Assembly (NCBI GenBank): GCA_900554205.1
Contig: USGM01000006.1
Span: 4,186-68,185, forward strand
Direction: 5' to 3'
Length of the DNA: 64,000 bases
Source of the DNA: an uncultured Lachnospiraceae bacterium
GTDB lineage: Bacteria; Bacillota; Clostridia; Lachnospirales; Lachnospiraceae
Under the pieces are notes generated by a model. The model did no database searches, was not told the DNA's origin, and was given only the letters and a program-made list of their open reading frames with translations. This document shows, piece after piece, positions 50,679-58,959 of the stretch (the first letter of the stretch is position 1; each line of letters starts with the position of its first letter). The translations under genes were made by a program, and so were the position numbers.

Positions 50679-51148
50679 CTGAGCGGGCTTTCCAGCACAA
50701 AGCGGGGCCCTTCCACTCCTGTTCCGTCCGGTACAAAACCGCACTTTTCAAGAACGCGCTGGGAAGCCTTGTTGTCCGGATCGGTCTCCGCTTCCACAAA
50801 CACGACATCCTTCTGCCCAAATGCCCATTGCGTCATAGCCTGAAGCGCTTCTGTGGCATAGCCGCTCCCCTCATGCCCCGGCAGAACGCCATACCCGATC
50901 TCTACGGAATGATTCCTGACCGGGCCTTTGAAGCCGAGGTCGCCAACATATTCCTGACTGTCTTTCAGCGTCATTTTCCACGGTGCATACCAGATTCTGT
51001 TCTCAGGGTCGCGCCTGCACCCGTCCAGCATTTCACCGTAAGCGGCGCGAAGCTCCTCTGAATCTGTGCGCTCCATCAGCGCCTCAGTCTCTTCGTCGGA
51101 CATAGGCTGCAAAGTCATTCTCTTTGTCTTAATTTTGGTTTCCTTCAT
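50675..51148 (-). CDS. GNAT family N-acetyltransferase (RimJ/RimL-like)
   Basis: 157 residues from the ATG at 51148; an ATG 9 bases earlier is equally possible. The fold shows TKRMTLQPMSDEE, DLGFKG, EIGYGVLPGHEGSGYATEAL (acetyl-CoA loop GHEGSGYA) and DNKASQRVLEKCGF, the standard RimJ/RimL-type layout. Such enzymes acetylate ribosomal proteins or small molecules; the substrate is not predicted. It follows the argS remnant on the same strand. Confidence 0.82.
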   Translation of the reverse strand: MKETKIKTKRMTLQPMSDEETEALMERTDSEELRAAYGEMLDGCRRDPENRIWYAPWKMTLKDSQEYVGDLGFKGPVRNHSVEIGYGVLPGHEGSGYATEALQAMTQWAFGQKDVVFVEAETDPDNKASQRVLEKCGFVPDGTGVEGPRFVLESPLS

Positions 51149-51371
51149 AATACACATACATCCCCTCTAAACATTCCATTTCAAGAAGATTACATGCTTC
51201 GCTAATAACTTTCTGACTCACATTAACAAGCTTCAGTCTTTCATATTTTATAATCGCATTTTCCTCTTGAAGTATGGTACACTCATGATAAAACTTATTA
51301 AAGGAAAAAGCAACTGATATTATATATTGCGCTACAGTTTTTTCACACTCGCCATTCATCTCATAGCGCAT
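51129..51371 (-). pseudogene. argS: C-terminal remnant of arginyl-tRNA synthetase
   Basis: An 80-codon frame whose translation VAQYIISVAFSFNKFYHECT and VSQKVISEACNLLEMECLEGM matches the end of the DALR anticodon-binding domain of ArgRS. All catalytic parts are missing, and the frame is closed upstream by TAG at about 51376. A full argS must exist elsewhere. The copy is AT-rich compared with the genome around it and reads as a fragment from another source, left by recombination. Confidence 0.75.
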
Positions 51372-51576
51372 GCTCTATGATAATGATTGACTCCTCGTTT
51401 TCTCCGATCATTTCAACAGAGATTTTATTCACTATCGTTCTTACATTAATGTCGATAGCTTTCACTTCTCTATATGCGGTCTCTAACGCCTCCGGTGTCG
51501 GCAGCTTTCCCACTGTCATATGTGGTTTATAGCCTAGTCCCAGATTATATTCTCTAAATTCATTACGATATAAATA
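51361..51576 (-). pseudogene. C-terminal remnant of a 2H phosphoesterase (2'-5' RNA ligase-like) gene
   Basis: The minus frame reads LYRNEFREYNLGLGYKPHMTV and continues as GKLPTPEALETAYREVKAID, ending IIIIEHAL. PHMTVGK is the second His-x-Thr motif of 2H phosphoesterases. The first motif and N-terminal half are absent: TGA closes the frame at 51577. It overlaps the argS remnant by 11 bp in another frame. Both pieces appear as adjacent broken ends. Confidence 0.65.
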
Positions 51577-51631
51577 TCATGCATGGACGTTATTTCCTTC
51601 CAATTCTATATTTTTGAATTAATTTTACACA

Positions 51632-52375
51632 TCACCCTATTTTTTCAGTGATCAGTTCCACCCACGCAACCTCAAATCCCGCTTTCGCAGCAACATGCTG
51701 AGATGCCAGATTGGAAAAGCTTGTCCCGTAATACGGCACAATCCCTTTTTGAAGAATGTCCCGTTTCAGTATGGAAACAAGTCCCGAAGCGATATGCCTG
51801 CCCTCAAACTCCTTGTTCACATTGATTCCGATCTGCCAAAAGGCAGGGCTGTCGGCACTGGCTCCAGCCATACCGACAATCTCATGATCTACCATTGCCG
51901 CGACCGCCAGTACATCCGGAGACTCTTCACTAAAGCAGAATGCCTCATCAAATCTGTCATCATCCTTAAATTGAAGGATTTCTTCCTGATTATATTTTCT
52001 TATTTCAACCCCTTTCATTTCACACACCTTATCATCCCGGGGAATAAAAAACGGATGCGCTGTTTTTATCCGGTATCCTTCTGCCTTTAAAATATCATCC
52101 AGTTCCCTGAAAGTTGCTACATCCATAAACCAGCTCCCCGATTTATTGGAAAATTTCTCCCTGCACACATCAACCACCTGCTTTTTCCCGGTAAACATAA
52201 GCTTTCCGTTCACGGCAATTACCTTTAATATGCAATCGTCCGCCTCCTCAAATCGCCTTCTGCCTTCCAGCTTTTTATATTCTGTGAAATGATTTCTATT
52301 GTCCCTGACATCTGAAACCGTACAGCAATAATCTATTGCCAGCTGTTGATATAACTTTTCTTGTACATAATTCAT
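51632..52375 (-). CDS. GNAT family N-acetyltransferase
   Basis: 247 residues. The C-terminal third holds a GNAT core: VLAVAAMVDHEIVGMAGASAD, IGINVNKEFEGRHIASGLVSIL and TSFSNLASQHVAAKAGFEVAW, with the acetyl-CoA loop in an EFEGRHIA form. The N-terminal 110 residues form a family-specific part. Target unknown. GAGGTAGAGAAT precedes the ATG. It lies 16 bp after the MATE gene on the same strand and may be cotranscribed with lacI and MATE. Confidence 0.78.
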   Translation of the reverse strand: MNYVQEKLYQQLAIDYCCTVSDVRDNRNHFTEYKKLEGRRRFEEADDCILKVIAVNGKLMFTGKKQVVDVCREKFSNKSGSWFMDVATFRELDDILKAEGYRIKTAHPFFIPRDDKVCEMKGVEIRKYNQEEILQFKDDDRFDEAFCFSEESPDVLAVAAMVDHEIVGMAGASADSPAFWQIGINVNKEFEGRHIASGLVSILKRDILQKGIVPYYGTSFSNLASQHVAAKAGFEVAWVELITEKIG

Positions 52376-52391
52376 ATTCTCTACCTCATCC

Positions 52392-53723
52392 TTATGATAA
52401 ACTAATCATCCATTTACGCCTTCGGAAAATAACCAGCGATACCACCAACCGGAATATTTCTTCGGTGGTAAGCAGGGCATATACCCCCACAATTCCCCAT
52501 TGGAACACATATGCCGCAACCAGACACAGCGGGATTCCGATACACCATGTGCCGATAATATCAATTATCATTATAATTCTGGTATTTCCGCCACTTTTTA
52601 TGATCCCTCCGCCAAGAATCATATTTTCAACCTTGACCGGAGCATACAACGCAAAGACAATAAGGAGAATTTTTCCAAGCTCTTTTACACCGTAATCCAC
52701 ACGATACCATCCGGTGTAAACTCCCGCCAGCGATATAAGCATTGCCGATACAAGGACTGCCCCTATCAACCCGGCAATCATAATCTTCTTGGATTCCCTG
52801 TAGGCTTCATCATACTCTTTCTTTCCAAGTCTCTTACCGACCATAACCCCCGCCGCAGCCGACAGACCGCTCAATGCGCCCACGATGAGTCCCTGAATCG
52901 GGCAGGTAAGCGTGTAAGCCGCAAGGTTTGCGGTGCCAAGATGCCCATACACCGCCGATTCCACATTCTGTCCCAGACTCCAAAGAAACTCACTGACCAG
53001 AATCGGCATAATCATAACAAAATAATCCCGAATGGTAATTTTCCTGAAACGCAGTGACAATGCCGGTTGATCCCCATCCTTTTTCATGCAAATGACAAAC
53101 CCGATAAAGATAAACAATAAATTAAGCAGCTGCGAAACAAACGTGGCAATTGCTGCGCCTTTTATCCCCATAGGTGTAAGTCCGAGTTTTCCAAAGATCA
53201 GCACATAATTGAGTCCTGTGTTTGCGGCTACCGCTCCTAAACTTGCCAGAAATGGTATCGTTGCATGCTCCTTGCAGCGCAGCCACGCAGATAATACGGT
53301 ACTGATTGCCATTGGAATATAGGAAAACGCTACAATTCGGAAATACACCGCACCCTCTTCTATAATGCTTAGATCCTTCGTATATAGTCCAAGAAGCTGT
53401 GCCGGGAAAATTCCTGCTGCAAGCAGGAACAATGCAGATATTATCACTCCGCAAATCAGACTGACATGAAAGCTGGTCCACGCCTCTTTCGTATCATCTG
53501 CCCCGATAAACTGTGCTATTAATATCCCCGCAACAGTGCTTACCGCACCAATCACCACGGAAAAAATTAAAGAAAAATTACCGCATAGTCCGACTGCCGA
53601 TATATTAGCCTCTCCCAGCTGACCGATCATGATCTGGTCAACGATCGAAAAGGATGCCTGCAGCATGCTTTGTAAGGTAACAGGAACCGCTATTTTGCAT
53701 AATGATTTCATAAACTTTGACAT
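52392..53723 (-). CDS. MATE family efflux transporter
   Basis: 443 residues with about twelve membrane segments in two similar halves. QASFSIVDQIMIGQLGEANISAVGLCG near the N-terminus and the equivalent LGTANLAAYTLTCPIQGLIVGALSGLSAAAGVMVGKRLG in the second half are typical MATE repeats (named here by their starts QASFSIVDQ and LGTANLAAY). MATE proteins export drugs or metabolites against Na+ or H+. The start overlaps the lacI stop by one base, so the exporter is under the LacI regulator. Confidence 0.92.
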   Translation of the reverse strand: MSKFMKSLCKIAVPVTLQSMLQASFSIVDQIMIGQLGEANISAVGLCGNFSLIFSVVIGAVSTVAGILIAQFIGADDTKEAWTSFHVSLICGVIISALFLLAAGIFPAQLLGLYTKDLSIIEEGAVYFRIVAFSYIPMAISTVLSAWLRCKEHATIPFLASLGAVAANTGLNYVLIFGKLGLTPMGIKGAAIATFVSQLLNLLFIFIGFVICMKKDGDQPALSLRFRKITIRDYFVMIMPILVSEFLWSLGQNVESAVYGHLGTANLAAYTLTCPIQGLIVGALSGLSAAAGVMVGKRLGKKEYDEAYRESKKIMIAGLIGAVLVSAMLISLAGVYTGWYRVDYGVKELGKILLIVFALYAPVKVENMILGGGIIKSGGNTRIIMIIDIIGTWCIGIPLCLVAAYVFQWGIVGVYALLTTEEIFRLVVSLVIFRRRKWMISLS

Positions 53724-54733
53724 TATAATTTTCTCGTACTTTCTCTTTTTATAAGTTCTACCGGAAGAGTGATTTCGGCATCACAATTCCTTCCGTCACG
53801 CATTGCCTCAATACATTCTATTGCCGTTTTTGCCCTGAGTGTCGCATCCTGATGAATCGTAGTCAGCGCCGGGCTGCTTTCCCGGCTTGCCATATTGTCA
53901 TCGAAACCGATGATCTGCATATCCTGCGGGAATTGAACGCCCCTTCCCTGCAAAAAACGCATAAAATCAAGCGCGTAATAATCCGACACTGCAAAAATTG
54001 CAGTAACATTACAGCTTAGAAAGTCTGAAAGCTTTTCCTGATAAAAATGTGCTCTTTCCTTCTCTGTATTTGGGATCTGCCAGATCAAGGTCTCGCCCGG
54101 TGCAAAAGCCTCACAGAAACCGTCTATTCGTTCTTTGTCCATACATATGTAATTGTCGGAGATGCACAATGCCTTTTTATGTCCTAGCTCTTTGAAGTAT
54201 TTTCCTGCCTGATAACCTCCGTCATAGTGGTCAATCACAAGGTTAACGACTTTAGAACATTTCTCAAAATATCCGTCATATACAACAAACGATATTCTCA
54301 TCTGATTCCGGAGTTTTTCATAATCCGCTTCGCAGAACCCCATGAGAATCAAACCGTCCATATTCCACATGGAAGCAAAAACCGGAATTTCACTGATATC
54401 TGTTGTTGTCTTTATCATAAGGAAATATCCTTTTTCGTTTACCTCATGAGAGAGCGCATTTAAGGAGGACATCACGAATCCATCTTCTAAAACCCTGTCC
54501 TCATACTTAACATGGTCATTTATCACCACTCCAATGATTCTTGAATTATTTCTTGCAAGCAGAATGCCCGCCATATTGGGGATATATCCGGTTCTCTCAA
54601 GCTCCTGCTGAACCCGCTTTACGGTTTCGTCTGAAATTTTCTGGGTTTTACCATGAATCACATTTGAAACCGTCGCTGTGCTGAGACCTAATGCGTCTGC
54701 GACGTCCACGATCCGAACCCTGTTCTGCACCAT
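53723..54733 (-). CDS. LacI family transcriptional regulator
   Basis: 336 residues. An N-terminal helix-turn-helix with hinge (VRIVDVADALGLSTATVSNV, then YIPNMAG) and a periplasmic-binding-like sensor (about 60-330, RIIGVVINDHVKYEDR, SDYYALDFMRFLQGRG, IIGFDDNMASRESSPALTTIHQD). The ligand is unknown. AAGGAACGGAT precedes the ATG, with a promoter at 54768-54796 and a palindrome next to its -35. It directly precedes the MATE gene, an arrangement that suggests efflux induced by a small molecule. Confidence 0.92.
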   Translation of the reverse strand: MVQNRVRIVDVADALGLSTATVSNVIHGKTQKISDETVKRVQQELERTGYIPNMAGILLARNNSRIIGVVINDHVKYEDRVLEDGFVMSSLNALSHEVNEKGYFLMIKTTTDISEIPVFASMWNMDGLILMGFCEADYEKLRNQMRISFVVYDGYFEKCSKVVNLVIDHYDGGYQAGKYFKELGHKKALCISDNYICMDKERIDGFCEAFAPGETLIWQIPNTEKERAHFYQEKLSDFLSCNVTAIFAVSDYYALDFMRFLQGRGVQFPQDMQIIGFDDNMASRESSPALTTIHQDATLRAKTAIECIEAMRDGRNCDAEITLPVELIKRESTRKL

Positions 54734-54767
54734 ATCCGTTCCTTCTTTTTCCTGATTCTCTGATTAC

Positions 54768-54796
54768 ATCGTACAATAGAAATATAGCTTTTACAA
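54768..54796 (-). promoter_or_regulatory. Promoter of lacI-MATE
   Basis: Minus strand -35 TTGTAA (54791-54796), 17-bp spacer, -10 TACGAT (54768-54773), 34 bp before the lacI ATG. Confidence 0.65.
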
Positions 54797-54814
54797 GGGT
54801 TAAACGCGTAACCC
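54797..54814. promoter_or_regulatory. Palindrome beside lacI promoter, probable LacI-type operator
   Basis: GGGTTA and TAACCC flank AACGCG; the CG-containing centre and total length of 18 bp fit LacI-family operators. It touches the -35 of the lacI promoter, suggesting autoregulation. Confidence 0.6.
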
Positions 54815-54844
54815 ATCACAAAATCCGTGGCTTCTTTTTGTAAT

Positions 54845-54996
54845 ATTTTACCATGTTTGTTTCCCAATCATGGTATTGATGTCCATTCGGACGCTTTCTG
54901 TTCTGGAATAAGGTCATTATACCATGATTGCTTCTCAATCATGGTATGTTGTCCATTCGGACGCTCCCTGTTTTCAAATAAGGTCATTATACCATA
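54845..54996 (-). repeat. Tandem 70-bp repeat with extended -10 elements
   Basis: Two full units and a partial third lie in the 373-bp gap before lacI. Each carries, on the minus strand, TGGTATAATGACCTTATT (degenerate in the third copy), a hairpin GTCC-ATTC-GGAC, and arms of the palindrome ATACCATGATTG / CAATCATGGTAT. The -10-like sites are at 54986-54991, 54916-54921 and 54845-54850, spaced 70-71 bp. TG-G-TATAAT is a full extended -10 consensus. Confidence 0.75.
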
Positions 54997-55004
54997 TAAG
55001 CAAC

Positions 55005-55055
55005 AAAAAAACGCACGAAGCACACCATGCATTCGCGTGTGTGTTTCGTGCGTTT
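55005..55055 (-). terminator. Intrinsic terminator of the Gld-like ABC operon
   Basis: Minus strand ACGCACGAAACACAC pairs with GTGTGCTTCGTGCGT (one mismatch), followed by TTTTTT. It lies 52 bp after the DUF4340 stop and precedes the tandem repeat. Confidence 0.88.
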
Positions 55056-55106
55056 AGGAATATTCGGAATCTAAAGCTCTGGTTGTACTCAGGGATGAAA
55101 AAACTG

Positions 55107-55685
55107 TTATTCCGCCGCCGGGGATGCTGATTCTTCTGCACTTGTCTCCGTCTCTTCCTCTACCAGCTCATCCAAACCGTAGTTAAAGCGGTTAATGTCC
55201 GTCGCGCTGACGACGTACACGGTGGATGTGGACGGGAAGCACACATAATAGCTTGAGGTCAGGTCGTTTTTATCCCCGACATACAGGATATAACTCTTCG
55301 CCGCCGTCTCGACCGTGATCGTCTTCTGCGGCTCTGTCAGTCCGTATTGCGCGAGATCTGTCACATTCTCTATGACCTGTGATGCCTCCAGCGGCGCTAT
55401 GCCGTTTACCATGGAGGTGACTCTGGTCTGCTTGATATTCAGAGAATGATCCTGTGCAGCATACCATGTGTCCTCCTCCTTTTCAAAGGCGCAGTTCTCG
55501 CCCTCATAGTCATAGGCAAGCTGGGTCACGTCCTCCTCAGCCGCATCTATCACAAAAATCTTTTCGTCCTCTTCGACAGGCTTATCCGCCTGTGCCTTAT
55601 TGTACTGCTTCAGCCCAAGGAAGGCACAGAAGAGAACTACAAGCACTCCGACCAGTACAAAAAGCTGTCTTTGTTGTTTTTTCAT
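55107..55685 (-). CDS. DUF4340 domain protein
   Basis: 192 residues: a membrane anchor at about 7-26 (LFVLVGVLVVLFCAFLGL), then an outside beta-rich domain with TWYAAQDHSLNIKQTRVTSM, YGLTEPQKTITVETA and YILYVGDKNDLTSSYYV, the DUF4340 pattern, and an acidic tail. DUF4340 genes commonly follow GldG-like ABC genes, as here (4 bp after gldFG), and may be an accessory part of the exporter. GGAGG precedes the ATG. Confidence 0.88.
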   Translation of the reverse strand: MKKQQRQLFVLVGVLVVLFCAFLGLKQYNKAQADKPVEEDEKIFVIDAAEEDVTQLAYDYEGENCAFEKEEDTWYAAQDHSLNIKQTRVTSMVNGIAPLEASQVIENVTDLAQYGLTEPQKTITVETAAKSYILYVGDKNDLTSSYYVCFPSTSTVYVVSATDINRFNYGLDELVEEETETSAEESASPAAE

Positions 55686-55689
55686 GCCA

Positions 55690-57801
55690 CTAGAGCCTCC
55701 TTCTCCTGAACCACACGATAAAGCCTGCTGCCAGACAGCCTACCGGCAGAATGATGACCGTCAGCAACCCTACGAGAACCGCCCTGGACTGCGGCACGGT
55801 AAGGTAGGAAATTTCATAATTTTTCACCGGAATCGAGACATTGACCTCTGCATCGACAAAGCTGCCGACTGTGTTGGTAAAGAGCACCTGATTTGCGCCG
55901 CTGACCATCTCGTTTGCCTCATCCGTGAACAGCTGCTCGCAGCCGTAGACTACCATCGTTGCCTCTGTATTTTCATCTATCGTCTTCACGGCGGAAATGC
56001 CGATCGCAAACGGCCCGTCAATGTCCCCTTCCGCCTTGTCAAAATTCTGCAGGTTGATCTCGCCGGTCTTGGAAAAGGCATCATCAGAGGTTGAAAGAAA
56101 GGTTGTGTAGATCATATCCTCCGCCGCCTCGTCCTGTATCGTGATTCCCTGCACATAGGGCGCAAAGATGTAATACTGTCCGTACAGACCGGAGGTGTAT
56201 GTACTGTAGCTCTGCTTCGGAAGCAGGAAGTAAGGGCTTCTGTAATAGTTTTCGGCATTCTGCTCCACGACAAGACCCTCCGTCCTGTTCAGCCCCATAT
56301 AGTCGAGAATGGCATCCAGATTCGGTGTTGCTTCGTCCGTGACACCGGTAATCAGAATCACATTTCCGCCCTGCTCCAGATATGCCAGCACCTTATGCCT
56401 GTCGTCCGCGGAGAAATCCGTTGTCGCCGCGTTGATGATCAGGCACGCCGCATCCTCCGGCAGACTGTCATAGTCCATCAGATTGATTGTCTCGTAATCC
56501 ACATTCTGCTTCTTCAGGGCACTGGTAAAGCTGCTGCTGAAATCATACTCGCCGTGGCCCTCCGTCATATATACCTTCGGCATATCATCTGAAAGCACAT
56601 AGTCCAGAGCGCTTGTGATCTGTCCCTCTCCGTCATAGCCGGTCGTCGTGCTGGCGCCTGTCGTATAGTCGTACTCGCTCTCATAGATACTGCTGTATAG
56701 TATGACCTTGTTTCTCTTTTCACTGACGACGATGAGGCTGTTCATCGAAATGGTGTCCGTGTACTGCCGGTAAAATCTCGGATTCACGTTGGGATCGACA
56801 TACTCGACCTTGATATGATCGGAAAGCTCCTCATATCTCTGGAGGGTCTGCCCGAGCGTGTCGTCCTGATTCTGTTCCGCCACGATCACATAGATCGTGA
56901 CATCCTCATCCATATTCGCCAGGAATTCCTTGGTCTGGTCAGTGAGAGAATAAATTTTGTCGGCTGTGACGTCAATGGATGTCCATGTGGTCGGAAGCTC
57001 TGCCGCAATAATGTTGACGATCACGACCGCAGCTACCGCCAACGCTATGCTGCCTGTGCTGTATGCGCCGAACCGCAGGCTCTTTACGGAAACGCTGTAG
57101 CGCCGTTTCTGGATCGACTGCACCGTCAGGAATAACGCCAGCACCGTCAGCGAGAAGAAATAGAGCACTGAGCGCAGATTGAGGGTTCCGTTCAGCATCT
57201 CCGTGAAGGGCGTTGCCATGTCAAAGCAGCCTAGCAGCTTTGTCAGCAGGTTTCCCGTGGAAGAAATCAGGGAACAGATGGAGGACATCATGTAGCCCAG
57301 AAACAGAACAATAAAGGTGATGACTGCGGCAATGACCTGACTCTCTGTCAGCGAAGAGATCAATACGCCGATTGCAATTGCGGTCATTCCATAGAGGAAA
57401 AATGCCAGAACCGCCAGATATGCCTCGCCCATCGGCACCGAGCCGAAAGCGCTCATAATCAGCGGATAAACGCAGACAACCGCCGTCGGGATACAGAAGA
57501 TTGTCATCAGGGCGAGATACTTGCCGACGACAATATTTCCGACTGACACAGGTGCCGTCAGAATGAGCTGATCCGTCCTGCTCCGGCGCTCCTCCGCCAG
57601 AATCCTCATGCTCAGCACCGGGACGCTGATCATAAAGAGGAGGATGACACTTGATATCGCATAGGAAAGATAGGGATAGCCGTTCAGCATATTGTAAACA
57701 AAGTAATACAGACTGACGAAGAAGAGCGTCACCGCAATGAACAGCAATCCGATAAAGGATTGAAAATAGGACTTTAATTCTCTTTTATATATTGCCAGCA
57801 T
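55690..57801 (-). CDS. GldF-GldG fusion: ABC-2 permease plus GldG-like domain
   Basis: 703 residues. Residues 1-about 235 are an ABC-2 type permease with six membrane segments (KRELKSYFQSFIGLLFIAVT, EERRSRTDQLILTAP). After a further membrane segment (about 248-268) comes a large extracytoplasmic GldG-like region (about 270-665), starting ITAELPTTW-like WTSIDVTADKIYSLTDQTKEF, and a last membrane segment ending FIVWFRRRRL. In Bacteroidetes these are two proteins, GldF and GldG, of the gliding ABC transporter. Here they are one chain. It overlaps the ATPase gene by 17 bp. Substrate unknown. Confidence 0.87.
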   Translation of the reverse strand: MLAIYKRELKSYFQSFIGLLFIAVTLFFVSLYYFVYNMLNGYPYLSYAISSVILLFMISVPVLSMRILAEERRSRTDQLILTAPVSVGNIVVGKYLALMTIFCIPTAVVCVYPLIMSAFGSVPMGEAYLAVLAFFLYGMTAIAIGVLISSLTESQVIAAVITFIVLFLGYMMSSICSLISSTGNLLTKLLGCFDMATPFTEMLNGTLNLRSVLYFFSLTVLALFLTVQSIQKRRYSVSVKSLRFGAYSTGSIALAVAAVVIVNIIAAELPTTWTSIDVTADKIYSLTDQTKEFLANMDEDVTIYVIVAEQNQDDTLGQTLQRYEELSDHIKVEYVDPNVNPRFYRQYTDTISMNSLIVVSEKRNKVILYSSIYESEYDYTTGASTTTGYDGEGQITSALDYVLSDDMPKVYMTEGHGEYDFSSSFTSALKKQNVDYETINLMDYDSLPEDAACLIINAATTDFSADDRHKVLAYLEQGGNVILITGVTDEATPNLDAILDYMGLNRTEGLVVEQNAENYYRSPYFLLPKQSYSTYTSGLYGQYYIFAPYVQGITIQDEAAEDMIYTTFLSTSDDAFSKTGEINLQNFDKAEGDIDGPFAIGISAVKTIDENTEATMVVYGCEQLFTDEANEMVSGANQVLFTNTVGSFVDAEVNVSIPVKNYEISYLTVPQSRAVLVGLLTVIILPVGCLAAGFIVWFRRRRL

Positions 57802-58816
57802 TCTGTGCTTCCTCCCCGCTTGTATTTTCTGCCGCCTTCTGCTTTCCGCGGAAGAGCTTTTTCTTCTCCTTTGTGACCGGCTTTACATCCTCCGTCAGTT
57901 CAAGGAAGATGTCCTCCAGAGACTTTTCACTATGTATCATCTCCATAATGGGGAGCTTCGCTTCCGCCAAAGCATAGAAAATGTCCTCGCGGACATCCTT
58001 GTTTTCCTCAGAAAGCAGCTTTACCTTTGCAAATTCTTTTTCCGGGGCATTCAGCAGCCCGACCGATGCAATACCCGGCAGCGTCCCCAGCAGCTCCTTC
58101 ACCTGCTCCGGGTCGCCCTTCACGGTAAGCTCCAGCTCGGCACCGCCCGCCATGCGCTTTTGCAGTCCCTCCGGCGAATCGCTTGCCACAAGCTGTCCGT
58201 GCGCAATAATCATGATATGGTCGCAGATCGCACTGACCTCGGACAGAATGTGTGAGCTTAAGATGACGGTGTGGCTCTCGCCGAGCTTACGGATCAGATC
58301 ACGGATCTCAATAATCTGCTTCGGATCAAGTCCAACGGAGGGTTCATCGAGGATCAGAACCTCGGGATCGCCGAGAATTGCCTGTGCCAGACCGACCCTC
58401 TGGCGGTAGCCCTTGGACAGGTTGCGGATCAGTCTTCCTCGGACATCCCCTATCCCCGTCATCTCCATTACACCTTCGACCTGCTCCCTACGCTTCTTCG
58501 CAGGCACTTTTTTCAGTTCTGCCGTAAAGAGCAGATATTCTTCCACCGTCATCTCGGTGTAGAGGGGTGGAATTTCCGGCAGGTATCCGACCTTTTTCTT
58601 TGCCTCCTCCGGCTCCCTCTGAATGTCTTTTCCATCAATCGTCACCGTTCCCTCGGATGGCGCCAGATAGCCGGTTATCATGTTCATTGTCGTGGATTTT
58701 CCAGCGCCGTTCGGCCCCAGAAAGCCGTAAATCTGTCCCTTTTCCACACGAAAAGACAAGTGATCCACCGCCGTGTGATCACCGTATCTTTTGGTAAGAT
58801 TTGTTACTTCGATCAT
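57785..58816 (-). CDS. ABC transporter ATP-binding protein (GldA-like)
   Basis: 343 residues. Walker A GPNGAGKST, signature LSKGYRQR, Walker B ILDEPSVGLD and the switch His in ILSSHILSE are all intact. A C-terminal extension of about 110 residues after the ATPase core is typical of ABC-2 exporters of this group. It energises the fused permease encoded next, whose start lies inside its 3' end. GAGGATGT precedes the ATG. Confidence 0.93.
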   Translation of the reverse strand: MIEVTNLTKRYGDHTAVDHLSFRVEKGQIYGFLGPNGAGKSTTMNMITGYLAPSEGTVTIDGKDIQREPEEAKKKVGYLPEIPPLYTEMTVEEYLLFTAELKKVPAKKRREQVEGVMEMTGIGDVRGRLIRNLSKGYRQRVGLAQAILGDPEVLILDEPSVGLDPKQIIEIRDLIRKLGESHTVILSSHILSEVSAICDHIMIIAHGQLVASDSPEGLQKRMAGGAELELTVKGDPEQVKELLGTLPGIASVGLLNAPEKEFAKVKLLSEENKDVREDIFYALAEAKLPIMEMIHSEKSLEDIFLELTEDVKPVTKEKKKLFRGKQKAAENTSGEEAQNAGNI

Positions 58817-58959
58817 ACATCCTCACATTCCGCCGCCGTGCGGCTCTCTCACGGGAATCTCCCGGGTTGTTATATATTTGTATACTAGAGAATAAATGTC
58901 ACCAAAAAGTGAGGGTTGTATGAAAATTGTGTGAAAAGCGGAGCAGCAACCCAGAGCCG

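Noticed and set aside
58817..58959. Promoter of the Gld-like ABC operon
   Set aside because: TATACA and TTGGTG are present but the 15-bp spacing is poor; a start site cannot be placed with confidence.
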